NCBI GenBank assembly: GCA_965230625.1
Contig: CBDDLL010000002.1
Span: 1,116,001-1,180,000 of the forward strand
DNA: 64,000 nt
Direction of reading: 5' to 3'
From: Saccharicrinis sp965230625
Lineage (GTDB): Bacteria > Bacteroidota > Bacteroidia > Bacteroidales > Marinilabiliaceae
Below the pieces are notes generated by a model. That model was not told where the DNA came from. It searched no databases and worked only from the letters and a program-made list of their open reading frames with translations. Made by a program: the position numbers and the translations under genes. Below are positions 37,451-46,308 of the stretch, in pieces. Numbering within the stretch: the stretch's first letter is position 1; each line of letters opens with the position of its first letter.

Positions 37451-38197
37451 TTAATTATCTATGGCCTGAACTTTCTCTATCGTTTTTCTGAATGAACTAA
37501 GTGTTAGGGGCATAATAGCCGTTTTATCAACTTTAAAGTAGCTTGAATCGCTATTCCAGACTATCCATACATCTCCATTAACATTCATTGATTTTTCAAT
37601 TTGCTGTTGCAAAATGTATAGTTCAAAATTTAAGCCTACAGGAATTATTGACTGTCCCTTTACCCACAAAGTTGAACCCTGTATCGGAAGTAATGGTGTA
37701 CCAAAAATCAATACCTTATTATTATTAACAACTGTCCATTCTAACTTCTTCACACGCACTTCTGCAGATACCTCAATATATTCTTTTAATGCTTTTGTAT
37801 CTGATAACATAACTCTTGCTTCTTTTATATTTTCATCTTGAACAAGTTTAATGGGTATTCTTTCCTCTATTCCAAAGTAATTGTGATTATAGGAATATAT
37901 TCTTAATGGGAAAGCCCTTTCAATGGGGGTCCATAACATATTTGGCTCATTCTGTTCAGGTAACAGACTATTTTTCAAATAAAGTTTACCATCCTTACTA
38001 TAATAAATAAGTTTGTATGGTATACTTTTAACAACTACTGAATCAATTTGAACCAACTCAAAGTTTGTAATCCAGATATAATCTTTTTCAAAGGCCACCT
38101 TCAAATTTTTCCAATGTCTTATTGAAGCTACCTCTGCCTCATCTTCTCTTCTTATTACTAAATAATAGTTTATACTGTTTGAAGAATTTTCTGCCAT
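37451..38197 (-). CDS. Ternary-system accessory protein, unknown fold
   Basis: 248 residues, soluble, rich in beta-strand-like segments (YYLVIRREDEAEVASIRHWKNL, KVLIFGTPLLPIQGSTLWVKGQ, DVWIVWNSDSSYFKVDK). It has no recognised catalytic motif. It lies between the MoxR ATPase gene, which it overlaps by 28 bases, and the vWA/propeller gene, 7 bases downstream, so coupled translation and a shared complex are likely. It may be one of the bpX-type domains defined in MoxR-vWA-beta-propeller systems, but I cannot assign which. Confidence 0.6.
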   Translation of the reverse strand: MAENSSNSINYYLVIRREDEAEVASIRHWKNLKVAFEKDYIWITNFELVQIDSVVVKSIPYKLIYYSKDGKLYLKNSLLPEQNEPNMLWTPIERAFPLRIYSYNHNYFGIEERIPIKLVQDENIKEARVMLSDTKALKEYIEVSAEVRVKKLEWTVVNNNKVLIFGTPLLPIQGSTLWVKGQSIIPVGLNFELYILQQQIEKSMNVNGDVWIVWNSDSSYFKVDKTAIMPLTLSSFRKTIEKVQAIDN

Positions 38198-39297
38198 AAA
38201 GTATCAATTTCTGTCATCAAGTGTTGCTTATGTTCCTGTTTTTTAATCCAACCTGCCCTGGTTTGAACATATCGCAATTTGTCTTTTATAACATTCTGTT
38301 CCTCAAAGCCTAAATTTTCACTACCCCATTTATCTTTCAGAATATTTACTTCCTTCATCAATTCCTCCGGATTCGGAACTTTGTTAAATAATGCCTGGGG
38401 ATGTGCTTCTTCTGAATTATCTTTTTCAATAATAACATCTATAATACCTGCAAGTATTTCAATTTGCTCTTCAGTATCCCATATGTATTTAAGCACCCAT
38501 AAATCAGAAACAACGCACTCCGTACGACCACATATCAAAGCACTTGCAGCCAATAGATTTTGCATTTTCACAGCCCTTCTGTCAGATACATTAATACCTG
38601 TATTTCTTAAATTATGAATTAAATCAACATATTGTTTTCTAATAGGGGATAAATCAATATTTCTGGCCTCCTTTTGCAAATCAACTATTTCTGATGGTTC
38701 AATTAATGGTACTTCCTCATTATTATTATCCATCTTTCTACCTGCAAGAAGTACTTCTTCTAATAAATCCGGATTAACATAGTCACTTTTTATCCTTATT
38801 AGAAAACGATCTAATAAAGCATTTAGCGAATCATCCTCCGGTAAAATATTACTTGCCCCAATAAACATTAAAGCCGGAATTTTTCTGGTTTCCCTTCCTC
38901 TTCTGAATATTTTTTCATTTAAAGCCGTTAACAAGCTATTAAGAATGGCGCTATTGGCATTAAAAATTTCATCTAAGAAAACCATTGAAGCCTCCGGTAA
39001 CATTCCCTCCGTGTTAGTTATTAATTCACCATCTTTAAGTTTTCGAATATCAAATGGTCCAAATATTTCATTTGGTTCTGTAAACCTTGTTAATAAGTAC
39101 TCAAAGTTTTTTCCATTAATAATACAACCAGAAAGTGCTCTAACAATAGCACTCTTCGCAGTTCCAGGAGGACCTAAAAGAAAAGCATTTTCTTTAGCTA
39201 TTAATCCTATTGCTAGCAAATCAACAACTTCATCTTTCCCAACAAATGAATCCTTAATATAACTTATGATTTTATTTAATTTCTCAATTTTATTCAT
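38170..39297 (-). CDS. MoxR-family AAA+ ATPase
   Basis: The start at ATG 39297 (MNKIEKLNKI) is chosen over a TTG nine codons upstream that overlaps the previous gene. The 375-residue protein has Walker A GPPGTAKS (42-49), Walker B MVFLDEIF (D109, E110), sensor Asn in MFIGASN (about 150), an arginine-finger region ALLDRFLIRI, and an AAA lid (VSDRRAVKMQNLLAASALICGR). MoxR/RavA ATPases act as chaperones on vWA proteins, and a vWA protein gene follows in the same operon. The C-terminus is a coiled-coil extension. Confidence 0.9.
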   Translation of the reverse strand: MNKIEKLNKIISYIKDSFVGKDEVVDLLAIGLIAKENAFLLGPPGTAKSAIVRALSGCIINGKNFEYLLTRFTEPNEIFGPFDIRKLKDGELITNTEGMLPEASMVFLDEIFNANSAILNSLLTALNEKIFRRGRETRKIPALMFIGASNILPEDDSLNALLDRFLIRIKSDYVNPDLLEEVLLAGRKMDNNNEEVPLIEPSEIVDLQKEARNIDLSPIRKQYVDLIHNLRNTGINVSDRRAVKMQNLLAASALICGRTECVVSDLWVLKYIWDTEEQIEILAGIIDVIIEKDNSEEAHPQALFNKVPNPEELMKEVNILKDKWGSENLGFEEQNVIKDKLRYVQTRAGWIKKQEHKQHLMTEIDTLWQKILQTV

Positions 39298-39308
39298 TGT
39301 TATAAATG

Positions 39309-39929
39309 TTAAAAATCTTTCCAAAATTCATTACCATAAATACCCAAACAAGCTTTAATTTGAGTATATACACGTTCATCTTTAGCAATATTTAAGTTTT
39401 GAAATTCTATTACTCGATTTAAATAAAGTTGTTGTAAGCAACTATCACTAAATATAATTTCAAAATCAATCTCTTCAACTTTTAATGGATAATTAACGCC
39501 TGAATAATGCCATTTTATAAGCAAATCCTCTAATAAAGAAATTAATGCATCGTCATTATCTATTATTTTCATGTGTTTTATCATATTAGGCATAAATCTT
39601 AAGCACAGATCGGCACTTAAGATTTTAGATGGATTCATTTCTGATATAAAATCTGGAAACAAATGTTTCAACTCAGAAATTTCATGTTTCCTAAAAAGAA
39701 TTAACTGTGCAGTGATATATATTATTTCTGCTGCCCACAATGCTGCTTCTGGACTAAATTTCGGAGCATGATAAGGGTAACAATAAGATTCTTTTTTATA
39801 TTCCTCACTTAAAAACTGTATTACCCTTTCTCTTTCTTCATTTTCTATATTAAGTATATTTATGTGTAAAATAACATCTTCATCTAATCGAAGAGTTTTT
39901 ATCATTTCATAAAAATAATTCCCTGCCAT
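39309..39929 (-). CDS. First gene of MoxR/vWA operon, alpha-helical protein of unknown function
   Basis: 206 residues, helix-rich, soluble, with aromatic and acidic blocks (YCYPYHAPKFSPEAALWAAEIIY, ISLLEDLLIKWHYSGVNYPLK). No catalytic motif or signal peptide is visible. It starts the operon and ends 11 bases before the MoxR start. I take it as an adaptor specific to ternary systems of this kind, based only on context. Confidence 0.6.
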   Translation of the reverse strand: MAGNYFYEMIKTLRLDEDVILHINILNIENEERERVIQFLSEEYKKESYCYPYHAPKFSPEAALWAAEIIYITAQLILFRKHEISELKHLFPDFISEMNPSKILSADLCLRFMPNMIKHMKIIDNDDALISLLEDLLIKWHYSGVNYPLKVEEIDFEIIFSDSCLQQLYLNRVIEFQNLNIAKDERVYTQIKACLGIYGNEFWKDF

Positions 39930-40295
39930 CTTTATTAGAAATTATTAAAGTGATAATTCTTTATATATTTTCATCCTTTTTTATTTTAACACATTACATT
40001 ATATAATATTTTACAATAATTAAATTGAATAATTGTTAATTAAAATCTAATTGTACGAAAATCAAAAAAACAGAAGAGTTTTTCACAGACTAAAAATATT
40101 ATTAGGGTTATTTTACATTATGACTCTATCATTTATCAATGCATATCCTTGCACTGCACCAATTAATATATAAGGATTTTAGCTTTATAATCTGCTATAA
40201 ATACAGAAATAATACATTTCCTTATCTCATCACACGTATACAAACTTGACTAAACAAAAAAAGCCCTGAAGAATCAGAGCTTTTATTTCAAATTG
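39930..40295. other. Intergenic region upstream of the MoxR/vWA operon (366 bp)
   Basis: AT-rich. It holds the terminator of tRNA-Arg copy 2 (40256-40280) and presumably the operon promoter. I find no good TAnnTTTG box on the minus strand close to 39929. Confidence 0.4.
40256..40280 (-). terminator. Rho-independent terminator of tRNA-Arg copy 2
   Basis: On the minus strand GCTCTGA-TTCT-TCAGGGC (stem 40263-40269 with 40274-40280, one G-U pair) followed by seven Ts. Confidence 0.82.
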
Positions 40296-40369
40296 TGATC
40301 CCGGCAGGATTCGAACCTGCGACCCACAGCTTAGAAGGCTGTTGCTCTATCCAACTGAGCTACGAGACC
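40296..40369 (-). tRNA. tRNA-Arg (TCT), copy 2
   Basis: 74 bases, differing from copy 1 at three positions. T stem GCAGG/CCTGC is perfect. The acceptor stem GGTCTCG/CGGGATC has two G-U pairs. Anticodon loop CTTCTAA gives TCT. The 3' end (minus strand) points toward the MoxR/vWA operon. Confidence 0.95.
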
Positions 40370-40448
40370 ATCCTACAACCTTTTTAAAAAGGCGATGCAA
40401 AGATAGAAAAATATTGAATTAACCAACAAAAAAAGTTGAATATTTTTT

Positions 40449-40997
40449 TCAATTACTTTTTTCATCTTGTATTGGAGGTTGAATTACCCAGTTTGCATAC
40501 CTTTTAGAATAATCTACTAGGCCTAAACCAAAGTGAGTTGCAATTTTCTTTCCTAACGAGAATACTTTAAAATATTCATCTGTTGTTACCTTGAAGTAAG
40601 TTTTTCTATCCTTAATCATAGTTAGTTTATACTTAAGAGAAGTACTACCATTAAACTTGCCTGCCCTATAAAAAGCAGAATTCGTTATCACACCAACTCT
40701 TACAATAGAAAGGTACTTATAGTTTTTTAACTCTTTTGATTTACTGAATTTCCTGTATGGTCCAATAGATATATAATTACACATAGTATGCTTTTGAAGG
40801 TCAAAAATTACACCCTCTTTATAAAAAGCAACAAAAATACCAGGTAACACAAAACAAATTCCAAACCAAGAACCCGATGCTAAAAGCGATGCACCTGTTA
40901 ATATTATGAGGTACGAAATTATTTTAAATCCATGCGGAAAAGCAATTGGCTTTACATACAAAAGATTTTTATTATCTGATGTCGTAGTAAGTTTCAC
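40449..40997 (-). CDS. Small membrane protein of unknown function
   Basis: 182 residues. Two adjacent membrane helices (about 25-58; ISYLIILTGASLLASGSWFGICFVLPGIFVAFY) are followed by a basic soluble part with repeated Tyr/Lys-rich strands (NYISIGPYRKFSKSKELKNYKYLSIV). This resembles small PH-like or DUF membrane proteins of Bacteroidota, but I cannot name the family. No signal peptidase site. It is not obviously in an operon. Confidence 0.65.
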   Translation of the reverse strand: MKLTTTSDNKNLLYVKPIAFPHGFKIISYLIILTGASLLASGSWFGICFVLPGIFVAFYKEGVIFDLQKHTMCNYISIGPYRKFSKSKELKNYKYLSIVRVGVITNSAFYRAGKFNGSTSLKYKLTMIKDRKTYFKVTTDEYFKVFSLGKKIATHFGLGLVDYSKRYANWVIQPPIQDEKSN

Positions 40998-41150
40998 ACA
41001 TTTATATCTTTTGTTATACCAATATCCCTATAATCTTAGTATTAATCACCTCTTAGAACCTGCAAATATACTCAATCATCTACCCTTCACTTTATTTGAA
41101 CTATTGATTATCGAATTTACAAGTTCGTTTCTTATTAATAAAATAAACAA

Positions 41151-41184
41151 AAAAAGTCAACTTACATTTATTTAGTTGACTTTT
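41151..41184 (-). terminator. Terminator after the 2-oxoacid oxidoreductase operon
   Basis: AGTCAACT (41155-41162) pairs with AGTTGACT (41174-41181), extended by A/T runs. The minus strand ends in seven Ts, 50 bases past the last stop codon of the operon. Confidence 0.8.
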
Positions 41185-41231
41185 ATAATTAATACTTTGG
41201 ATTAAGATCCCAGTAATAACCTATTTAAATG

Positions 41232-41780
41232 CTATTCTGCAACCTCATTAACAATTTCCATTCCTCTAGAAATAGCCTTTTCATTCATAGGAATCAAATG
41301 ATGATGACGTTCAGGTAATGATTTCTTTAATCCTTTTATAACATTTTCAATTTCAACAATTGGATTAACTTTTAAATATCCTCCAAGTACAATCATATTA
41401 AATGTTTTAACCGAACGCATTCTAGCTGCTTCCTCTGTTGCATCAACTCTAAAAATATTAATATCTTTCCTTGTTGGATGGTGAGTAATACCATTACCAT
41501 CATAAATTAATGTTCCCCCTGGCTTAACATCCGATTCAAACTTATCCATTGATTGTTGGTTAAGAATAATAGCTGTGTCATATTCGTGTAGAATTGGAGA
41601 GCTAATCTTCTCATCACTTAAAATGACAGTAACATTAGCTGTTCCACCTCTCATCTCTGGTCCGTAAGATGGCATCCAGGTTACCTCCATATTTTGCATC
41701 ACACCAGAGTATGCTAATATTTTACCCATGGAGAGTACACCTTGACCACCAAAACCGGCTATAATTATTTCTTCCTTCAT
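41232..41780 (-). CDS. korC: 2-oxoacid:ferredoxin oxidoreductase, gamma subunit
   Basis: 182 residues of the POR gamma-type family. It opens with IIIAGFGGQGVLSMGKILAYSG, the conserved glycine-rich motif, and contains EVTWMPSYGPEMRGGTANVTVI, typical of 2-oxoglutarate (Kor) and 2-oxoisovalerate (Vor) enzymes. The subunit helps hold the CoA-binding and inter-subunit interface. It is last in the operon ferredoxin-alpha-beta-gamma. Kor is favoured by general occurrence in Bacteroidales, but the substrate (2-oxoglutarate or branched-chain 2-oxoacids) cannot be decided by eye. Confidence 0.88.
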   Translation of the reverse strand: MKEEIIIAGFGGQGVLSMGKILAYSGVMQNMEVTWMPSYGPEMRGGTANVTVILSDEKISSPILHEYDTAIILNQQSMDKFESDVKPGGTLIYDGNGITHHPTRKDINIFRVDATEEAARMRSVKTFNMIVLGGYLKVNPIVEIENVIKGLKKSLPERHHHLIPMNEKAISRGMEIVNEVAE

Positions 41781-41813
41781 TTTTTTAATTTAGTTTAATG
41801 GTTTAACCAAATC

Positions 41814-42578
41814 CTATTCATTTTTAATATCACCAAGCGGATAATATTCAAACATGTGTTCTTCCATCCATTTATTTGCCTGAACAGGAGACATTTTCCA
41901 TCCCGAATTACATGACGAAACCACCTCTACTAAAGAAGTACCTTTATTGGCTTGTTGATTTTCGAAAGCCTTTCTTAAAGCCCTTTTTGTTTTACGCACA
42001 TTACCTGCAGTATGTACAGATTGACGTGTAACATAACATGTTCCTGGTAATTGAGCTAATAACTCAGATATTTTAATAGGAGCTCCATCATGGCTTACAT
42101 CGCGCCCAGCAGGACAAGTGGATGCCGGCATACCAGGCAATGTTGTTGGTGCCATCTGTCCACCAGTCATACCATAAATACCATTATTAATAAAAACCAT
42201 TACAATGTTTTCACCTCTATTACAAGTATGAATAGTTTCCGCAGTACCAATAGCTGCTAAATCACCATCTCCTTGATATGAAAACACGTTTTTTTCGGGC
42301 ATCAACCTTTTTATTCCCGTCGCTACAGCAGGAGCTCTACCATGTGCCGCCTCTTGCCAGTCAATATCTAGGTAGTTATATGCTAAAACCGAACATCCAA
42401 CAGGAGCTACACCAATTGTAGTTTCCTGTATTCCCATTTCATCAATTACTTCAGCAATTAACTTATGTACAGTTCCGTGACTACATCCAGGGCAATAGTG
42501 CATTACGTTATCCAAAAGAACATCTGTTTTTTTATAAACAATGTTTTCTGGTGATATAATTGTGTTTGTATCTGACAT
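41814..42578 (-). CDS. korB: 2-oxoacid:ferredoxin oxidoreductase, beta subunit (TPP-binding)
   Basis: 254 residues. HYCPGCSHGTVHKL carries an iron-sulfur/TPP-proximal Cys pair. The TPP diphosphate motif is YQGDGDLAAIGTAE...NIVMVFINNGIYGMTGGQM (GDGD to NN). It binds thiamine diphosphate, decarboxylates the 2-oxoacid with CoA, and passes electrons to ferredoxin. It is separated from the alpha subunit gene by 3 bases and from gamma by 33 bases. Confidence 0.92.
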   Translation of the reverse strand: MSDTNTIISPENIVYKKTDVLLDNVMHYCPGCSHGTVHKLIAEVIDEMGIQETTIGVAPVGCSVLAYNYLDIDWQEAAHGRAPAVATGIKRLMPEKNVFSYQGDGDLAAIGTAETIHTCNRGENIVMVFINNGIYGMTGGQMAPTTLPGMPASTCPAGRDVSHDGAPIKISELLAQLPGTCYVTRQSVHTAGNVRKTKRALRKAFENQQANKGTSLVEVVSSCNSGWKMSPVQANKWMEEHMFEYYPLGDIKNE

Positions 42579-42581
42579 GGC

Positions 42582-43664
42582 TTATTCTCCTATAATTTTT
42601 TGTTCTAAAGCTTCAACTATCTCTCCAGGCGAATGAATTATCCCTCCTAGTCTACCAAAATGTTCAACAGGTACTTTACAGTTTACAGCCAATTTAACAT
42701 CTTCCACCATTTGACCCGCACTCATTTCTACCGATAATATCCCTTTAACCTTATCTGACAAATCCTGAAGTTCCTTCACAGGGAATGGATATAAAGTAAT
42801 TGGTCGCAGCATTCCTACTTTAATTCCTTTTTCACGAGCAATTTCCACCGACTTTTGACATATGCGCGCACTAGAACCGTAAGCAACAAGCAAATACTCT
42901 GCATCCTCGCACATTATCTTTTCACAACGCACCTCTTCTTCTTCTAACTGCTTATATTTTGCTTGTAATTTATGGTTGAAGTCTTCCATTTCTGCTGCAT
43001 CAAGTTCAACCGAAGTAATAATACTTCTCTCATTACCTTTCTTCTTTCCTACCGTTGCCCATTGAAAGCTTTTCTCAATATATTCATTAGTCCAGCGAGG
43101 TTTAAATTCTCCTAACTCCACTTTTTCCATCATTTGACCAATTATCCCATCTGATAGAATCATTGCTGGATTTCGATATTTAAATGCTAATTCAAATGCT
43201 AATTCAACAAAATCAGCCATTTCCTGAACAGATGCTGGAGCAAGAGTTATCAGCTTATAATCTCCATGCCCTCCGCCTTTTACTGTTTGAAAGTAATCAG
43301 ATTGTGCTGGTTGGATAGTACCTAATCCTGGTCCTCCCCTTACTACATTAACAACAACACAAGGCAGTTCAGAACCTGCAAGATAGGTTAAACCTTCCTG
43401 CATAAGGCTTACACCGGGGCTTGACGAAGATGTCATTACTCTTTTACCACAACCGGCACCACCATATACCATATTTATTGACGCAATTTCACTTTCAGCC
43501 TGAAGCACAACCATACCCGTTGTTTCCCATGGCTTTAATGCCATAAGTGTTTCCATTACTTCGGACTGAGGGGTAATAGGATAGCCAAAGTATCCGTCAA
43601 CTCCACAACGGATTGCTGCTTCGGCAATAGCCTCATTACCTTTCATTAATTTTAGTTCCTTCAT
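42582..43664 (-). CDS. korA: 2-oxoacid:ferredoxin oxidoreductase, alpha subunit
   Basis: 360 residues. KLMKGNEAIAEAAIRCGVDGYFGYPITPQSEV is the standard N-terminus of Kor/Vor alpha subunits (also annotated VorB). GGPGLGTIQPAQSDYFQ and GGGHGDYKLITLAPASVQEM are conserved pyrimidine-domain loops. The C-terminal transketolase-like domain includes LLVAYGSSARICQKSVE and LRPITLYPFP. It forms the active site with the beta subunit. The start overlaps no other gene; the ferredoxin gene ends 82 bases upstream. Confidence 0.9.
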   Translation of the reverse strand: MKELKLMKGNEAIAEAAIRCGVDGYFGYPITPQSEVMETLMALKPWETTGMVVLQAESEIASINMVYGGAGCGKRVMTSSSSPGVSLMQEGLTYLAGSELPCVVVNVVRGGPGLGTIQPAQSDYFQTVKGGGHGDYKLITLAPASVQEMADFVELAFELAFKYRNPAMILSDGIIGQMMEKVELGEFKPRWTNEYIEKSFQWATVGKKKGNERSIITSVELDAAEMEDFNHKLQAKYKQLEEEEVRCEKIMCEDAEYLLVAYGSSARICQKSVEIAREKGIKVGMLRPITLYPFPVKELQDLSDKVKGILSVEMSAGQMVEDVKLAVNCKVPVEHFGRLGGIIHSPGEIVEALEQKIIGE

Positions 43665-43746
43665 ATGTCTAAAATTTGCTTTTTACTCTTCATTTATCAA
43701 TCTGGAAAGATTGTTTGATACTTAGAGATAGAATTTAAATTGTCCC

Positions 43747-43980
43747 TTAGGCTTCAACAGCTTTTGCACGATAAACAGTTATACATGTATCTGGACATAC
43801 AACTCCACAGTTAGCACAACCAATACAAGCATCCGGATTATCCATATATGCATAATGATAACCTTTACCATTAACCTCTGCTGCTAACTTTATTACCTGT
43901 GTAGGACAAGCTGATACACAAACTCCGCAACCTTTACATTTTACTGTATCAACTACAATCGCTCCTTTAGCTTTAGCCAT
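43747..43980 (-). CDS. korD: 2[4Fe-4S] ferredoxin subunit of 2-oxoacid oxidoreductase
   Basis: 77 residues with two CxxCxxCxxxCP clusters: CKGCGVCVSACP (about 14-25) and CIGCANCGVVCP (about 52-63). It is the delta-type electron-accepting subunit and first gene of the operon. The long linker between clusters (VIKLAAEVNGKGYHYAYMDNPDA, here described by position only beyond its ends) is typical of the Kor-type delta subunit. Confidence 0.92.
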   Translation of the reverse strand: MAKAKGAIVVDTVKCKGCGVCVSACPTQVIKLAAEVNGKGYHYAYMDNPDACIGCANCGVVCPDTCITVYRAKAVEA

Positions 43981-44154
43981 AATTATTTTGTTTTAATTTA
44001 TCCGCAATTTATATAAATGTGTTATTTTTCCTTATGATGGGAATCATGCATTTAAGCTGATTTATAACAGCCATATAATTCCATCAGTAGACTTAATAAA
44101 GCCTTCCAAACAAATCACTTTCAATAAAATTAACTACTATTTTTTTAAGTGCGG

Positions 44155-45474
44155 TTAGTGGAAGCTTTTCTGAAAAATTTTTAAGCGTTCTTCCAATTCT
44201 GAAAATCTGCTTTGTTCAGTATGTGAAACACAAGCTCTCAGCCCTTCTGTTTCGCTTCCAGTATTTCCTAATGCAATAGCACTAATCCCAAAATATAATA
44301 ATCTCTCCAATAACTCTCCTCCTGTTAAACCTTGGTACGCTATTGTAAAATAAAAACCATCGGCAATTGGCTCATCAATATCTTTATCATAAATTATTGA
44401 AAAACCATATTTCAAAAATAGATCTTTCATTTTTTTAGCCCTTACGCCGTACTCTTTTACCTCTTCTACGAAATTGTACTCTCCATTGGAGGCTCCCTTA
44501 TACATTGATGCTACTGCATGTTGTGCTGAATGACTTGCCCCCGCAGAAAGCGAATATAACAATCTTCCTACAATTACACGACCAAATTTACCTACTCCAA
44601 ACCTTATTTTTAATGATTCAAAATAAGAATTAAATAATTTATTGGAAATACACAAAGTACCAAGTCGCTGACCCGCATAACTAAACACCTTAGAACTAGA
44701 TATTAACAAAGTATAATTGTCGGTATATTTAGCAACTGTTAGTTGATAAGGAGGTTCAAATGGTGTTGAAATATCTTGTCGAAAATCCATTCCAAAATAT
44801 GCTAAATCTTCAATAATAGTAGTATTGTATTTATTGGCCAGCTCTCCTATTATTTCTAGTTCATCTTCATGAAAGCAAATCCAGGTTGGATTATTAGGGT
44901 TAGAATAAACTACTCCACAAATATTTCCTTTCTTCAAATAACTCTCTAGCTTATCCTTAAGCTTTTCGCCTCTAAAATTCAATACATCAAACGACTCATA
45001 TTTTATGCCCAGTACATGCAATTGTATTTTTTGAACTGGAAATCCCGGATCAATGAATAATATAGTATCTTTTTTGGGATCTATATTTGAAATGGCCTTG
45101 AACAAAGCATAACTTCCCTGCATTGCACCTACAGTTGGGATACAACCTTCAGGATCCACATCTATATTCATAAAAGCTTTTACAAAACGACTTGCTTCTG
45201 CTTTAAATGGCTTAATGCCTTCAAGCATTGGATATTTTGAAGCAACTCCTTGTTTCAATGCTTCAATTTCTGCATCCACTCCTACTTTTGACGGAGCAAG
45301 ACTTGGAACTCCCATTTCCATCCGAATAAAAGATTTTTGTGTTCGTTCCTCTATTTTATTTACAATGGTTACTATTTCACGAATGGTAGCTTTACCTAAA
45401 TCCTCAACAGGATGTTCTTGCAATACGGATTTAACAATATTTACATCGATATAAGTTGAAAACTCAGGATTCAT
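44155..45474 (-). CDS. PLP-dependent aminotransferase, class I/II
   Basis: 439 residues of fold-type I. YSNPNNPTWICF is the Asn-Pro motif contacting the cofactor, IIEDLAYFGMDF holds the Asp for the pyridine nitrogen, and SSSKVFSYAGQRLG the Schiff-base lysine. SETEGLRACVSHT carries the Arg that binds the substrate carboxylate. It is near the 2-oxoacid oxidoreductase and so may feed it with 2-oxoacids made from amino acids. N-terminal 50 residues are an extension with helical character. Substrate not predictable. Confidence 0.88.
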   Translation of the reverse strand: MNPEFSTYIDVNIVKSVLQEHPVEDLGKATIREIVTIVNKIEERTQKSFIRMEMGVPSLAPSKVGVDAEIEALKQGVASKYPMLEGIKPFKAEASRFVKAFMNIDVDPEGCIPTVGAMQGSYALFKAISNIDPKKDTILFIDPGFPVQKIQLHVLGIKYESFDVLNFRGEKLKDKLESYLKKGNICGVVYSNPNNPTWICFHEDELEIIGELANKYNTTIIEDLAYFGMDFRQDISTPFEPPYQLTVAKYTDNYTLLISSSKVFSYAGQRLGTLCISNKLFNSYFESLKIRFGVGKFGRVIVGRLLYSLSAGASHSAQHAVASMYKGASNGEYNFVEEVKEYGVRAKKMKDLFLKYGFSIIYDKDIDEPIADGFYFTIAYQGLTGGELLERLLYFGISAIALGNTGSETEGLRACVSHTEQSRFSELEERLKIFQKSFH

Positions 45475-45539
45475 ATTTCTTGGATTTAAAGTTAAACAAA
45501 ACTACTGTATATTAAGGGATTGAAAACGGTAAGCTCTTG

Positions 45540-46052
45540 TTAATATTCAAGTAAAGCAAGCCACTTCCTTACTCTTTCTAATGTTTTCTCTGGTTCATTA
45601 TCTTCGTCCAGTGGTAAACCAGCAAATTTCCCATTAAGTAATGCTTCAGACTCATTATATTCATAACCCTCATCTTCAACCAAACCTACCACCTTTACAT
45701 TTAAATCTGTTAGCTTTTCATATAACCACCCTATTGCATCTACAAAATGGTCAGGATAGTTTACCTGATCTCCAAGTCCATAAATCGCTACTTGCTTACC
45801 CTCCCAGTTAGCTTTACTTAATTGTGTAAAGAATACGTCCCAATCATCATCCTTATGTTCCGAATCCCAATTAGTTCTTCCTAAGGTAGATATTCCAAAA
45901 ATTAGCTTCTCGTAACCAGCTAGAGCTGATACATCGCACGACTTTACCGGAACTAAGTCTGTTCTATCTTCCCCTAACTCATTGGCAATTATATTGGCAA
46001 CCTTGCCAACACTTCCTTTTTCAGGTCCAAAAAAAACGCCTATTTTATTCAT
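45540..46052 (-). CDS. Flavodoxin (long-chain)
   Basis: 170 residues. KIGVFFGPEKGSVGKVANII is the FMN phosphate loop in a slightly altered form (usual T/SxTGNT replaced by GPEKGSV), followed by ISTLGRTNWDSEHKDDDW (the 50s loop) and IYGLGDQVNYPDHFVDAIGWL (the 90s loop, Tyr). It carries single electrons and can replace ferredoxin under iron shortage. It is encoded 65 bases upstream of the aminotransferase gene and 1.6 kb from the ferredoxin-dependent oxidoreductase, which fits that role. Confidence 0.88.
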   Translation of the reverse strand: MNKIGVFFGPEKGSVGKVANIIANELGEDRTDLVPVKSCDVSALAGYEKLIFGISTLGRTNWDSEHKDDDWDVFFTQLSKANWEGKQVAIYGLGDQVNYPDHFVDAIGWLYEKLTDLNVKVVGLVEDEGYEYNESEALLNGKFAGLPLDEDNEPEKTLERVRKWLALLEY

Positions 46053-46308
46053 TTAAATATCTTTATAAAGTGTTATAATTTTATTCAGAAAAGTTTTTTG
46101 CTAAGTATTAATTAGCTTATCGCTATCAAAATTCCCATTTTATATACAGAAAAACAATAACATTTCTCATGCTGCATTTTAGTATTTTGAAGTTAGCCAT
46201 ATTGCTTTTATGTTATATTGTATCTCATTCAAAGAATTGTATTGTGCTTAATATTTTATTTTCATAACTTGTTTGACAATACCAAAAACCTTAAAAAAAG
46301 TGTCTACA

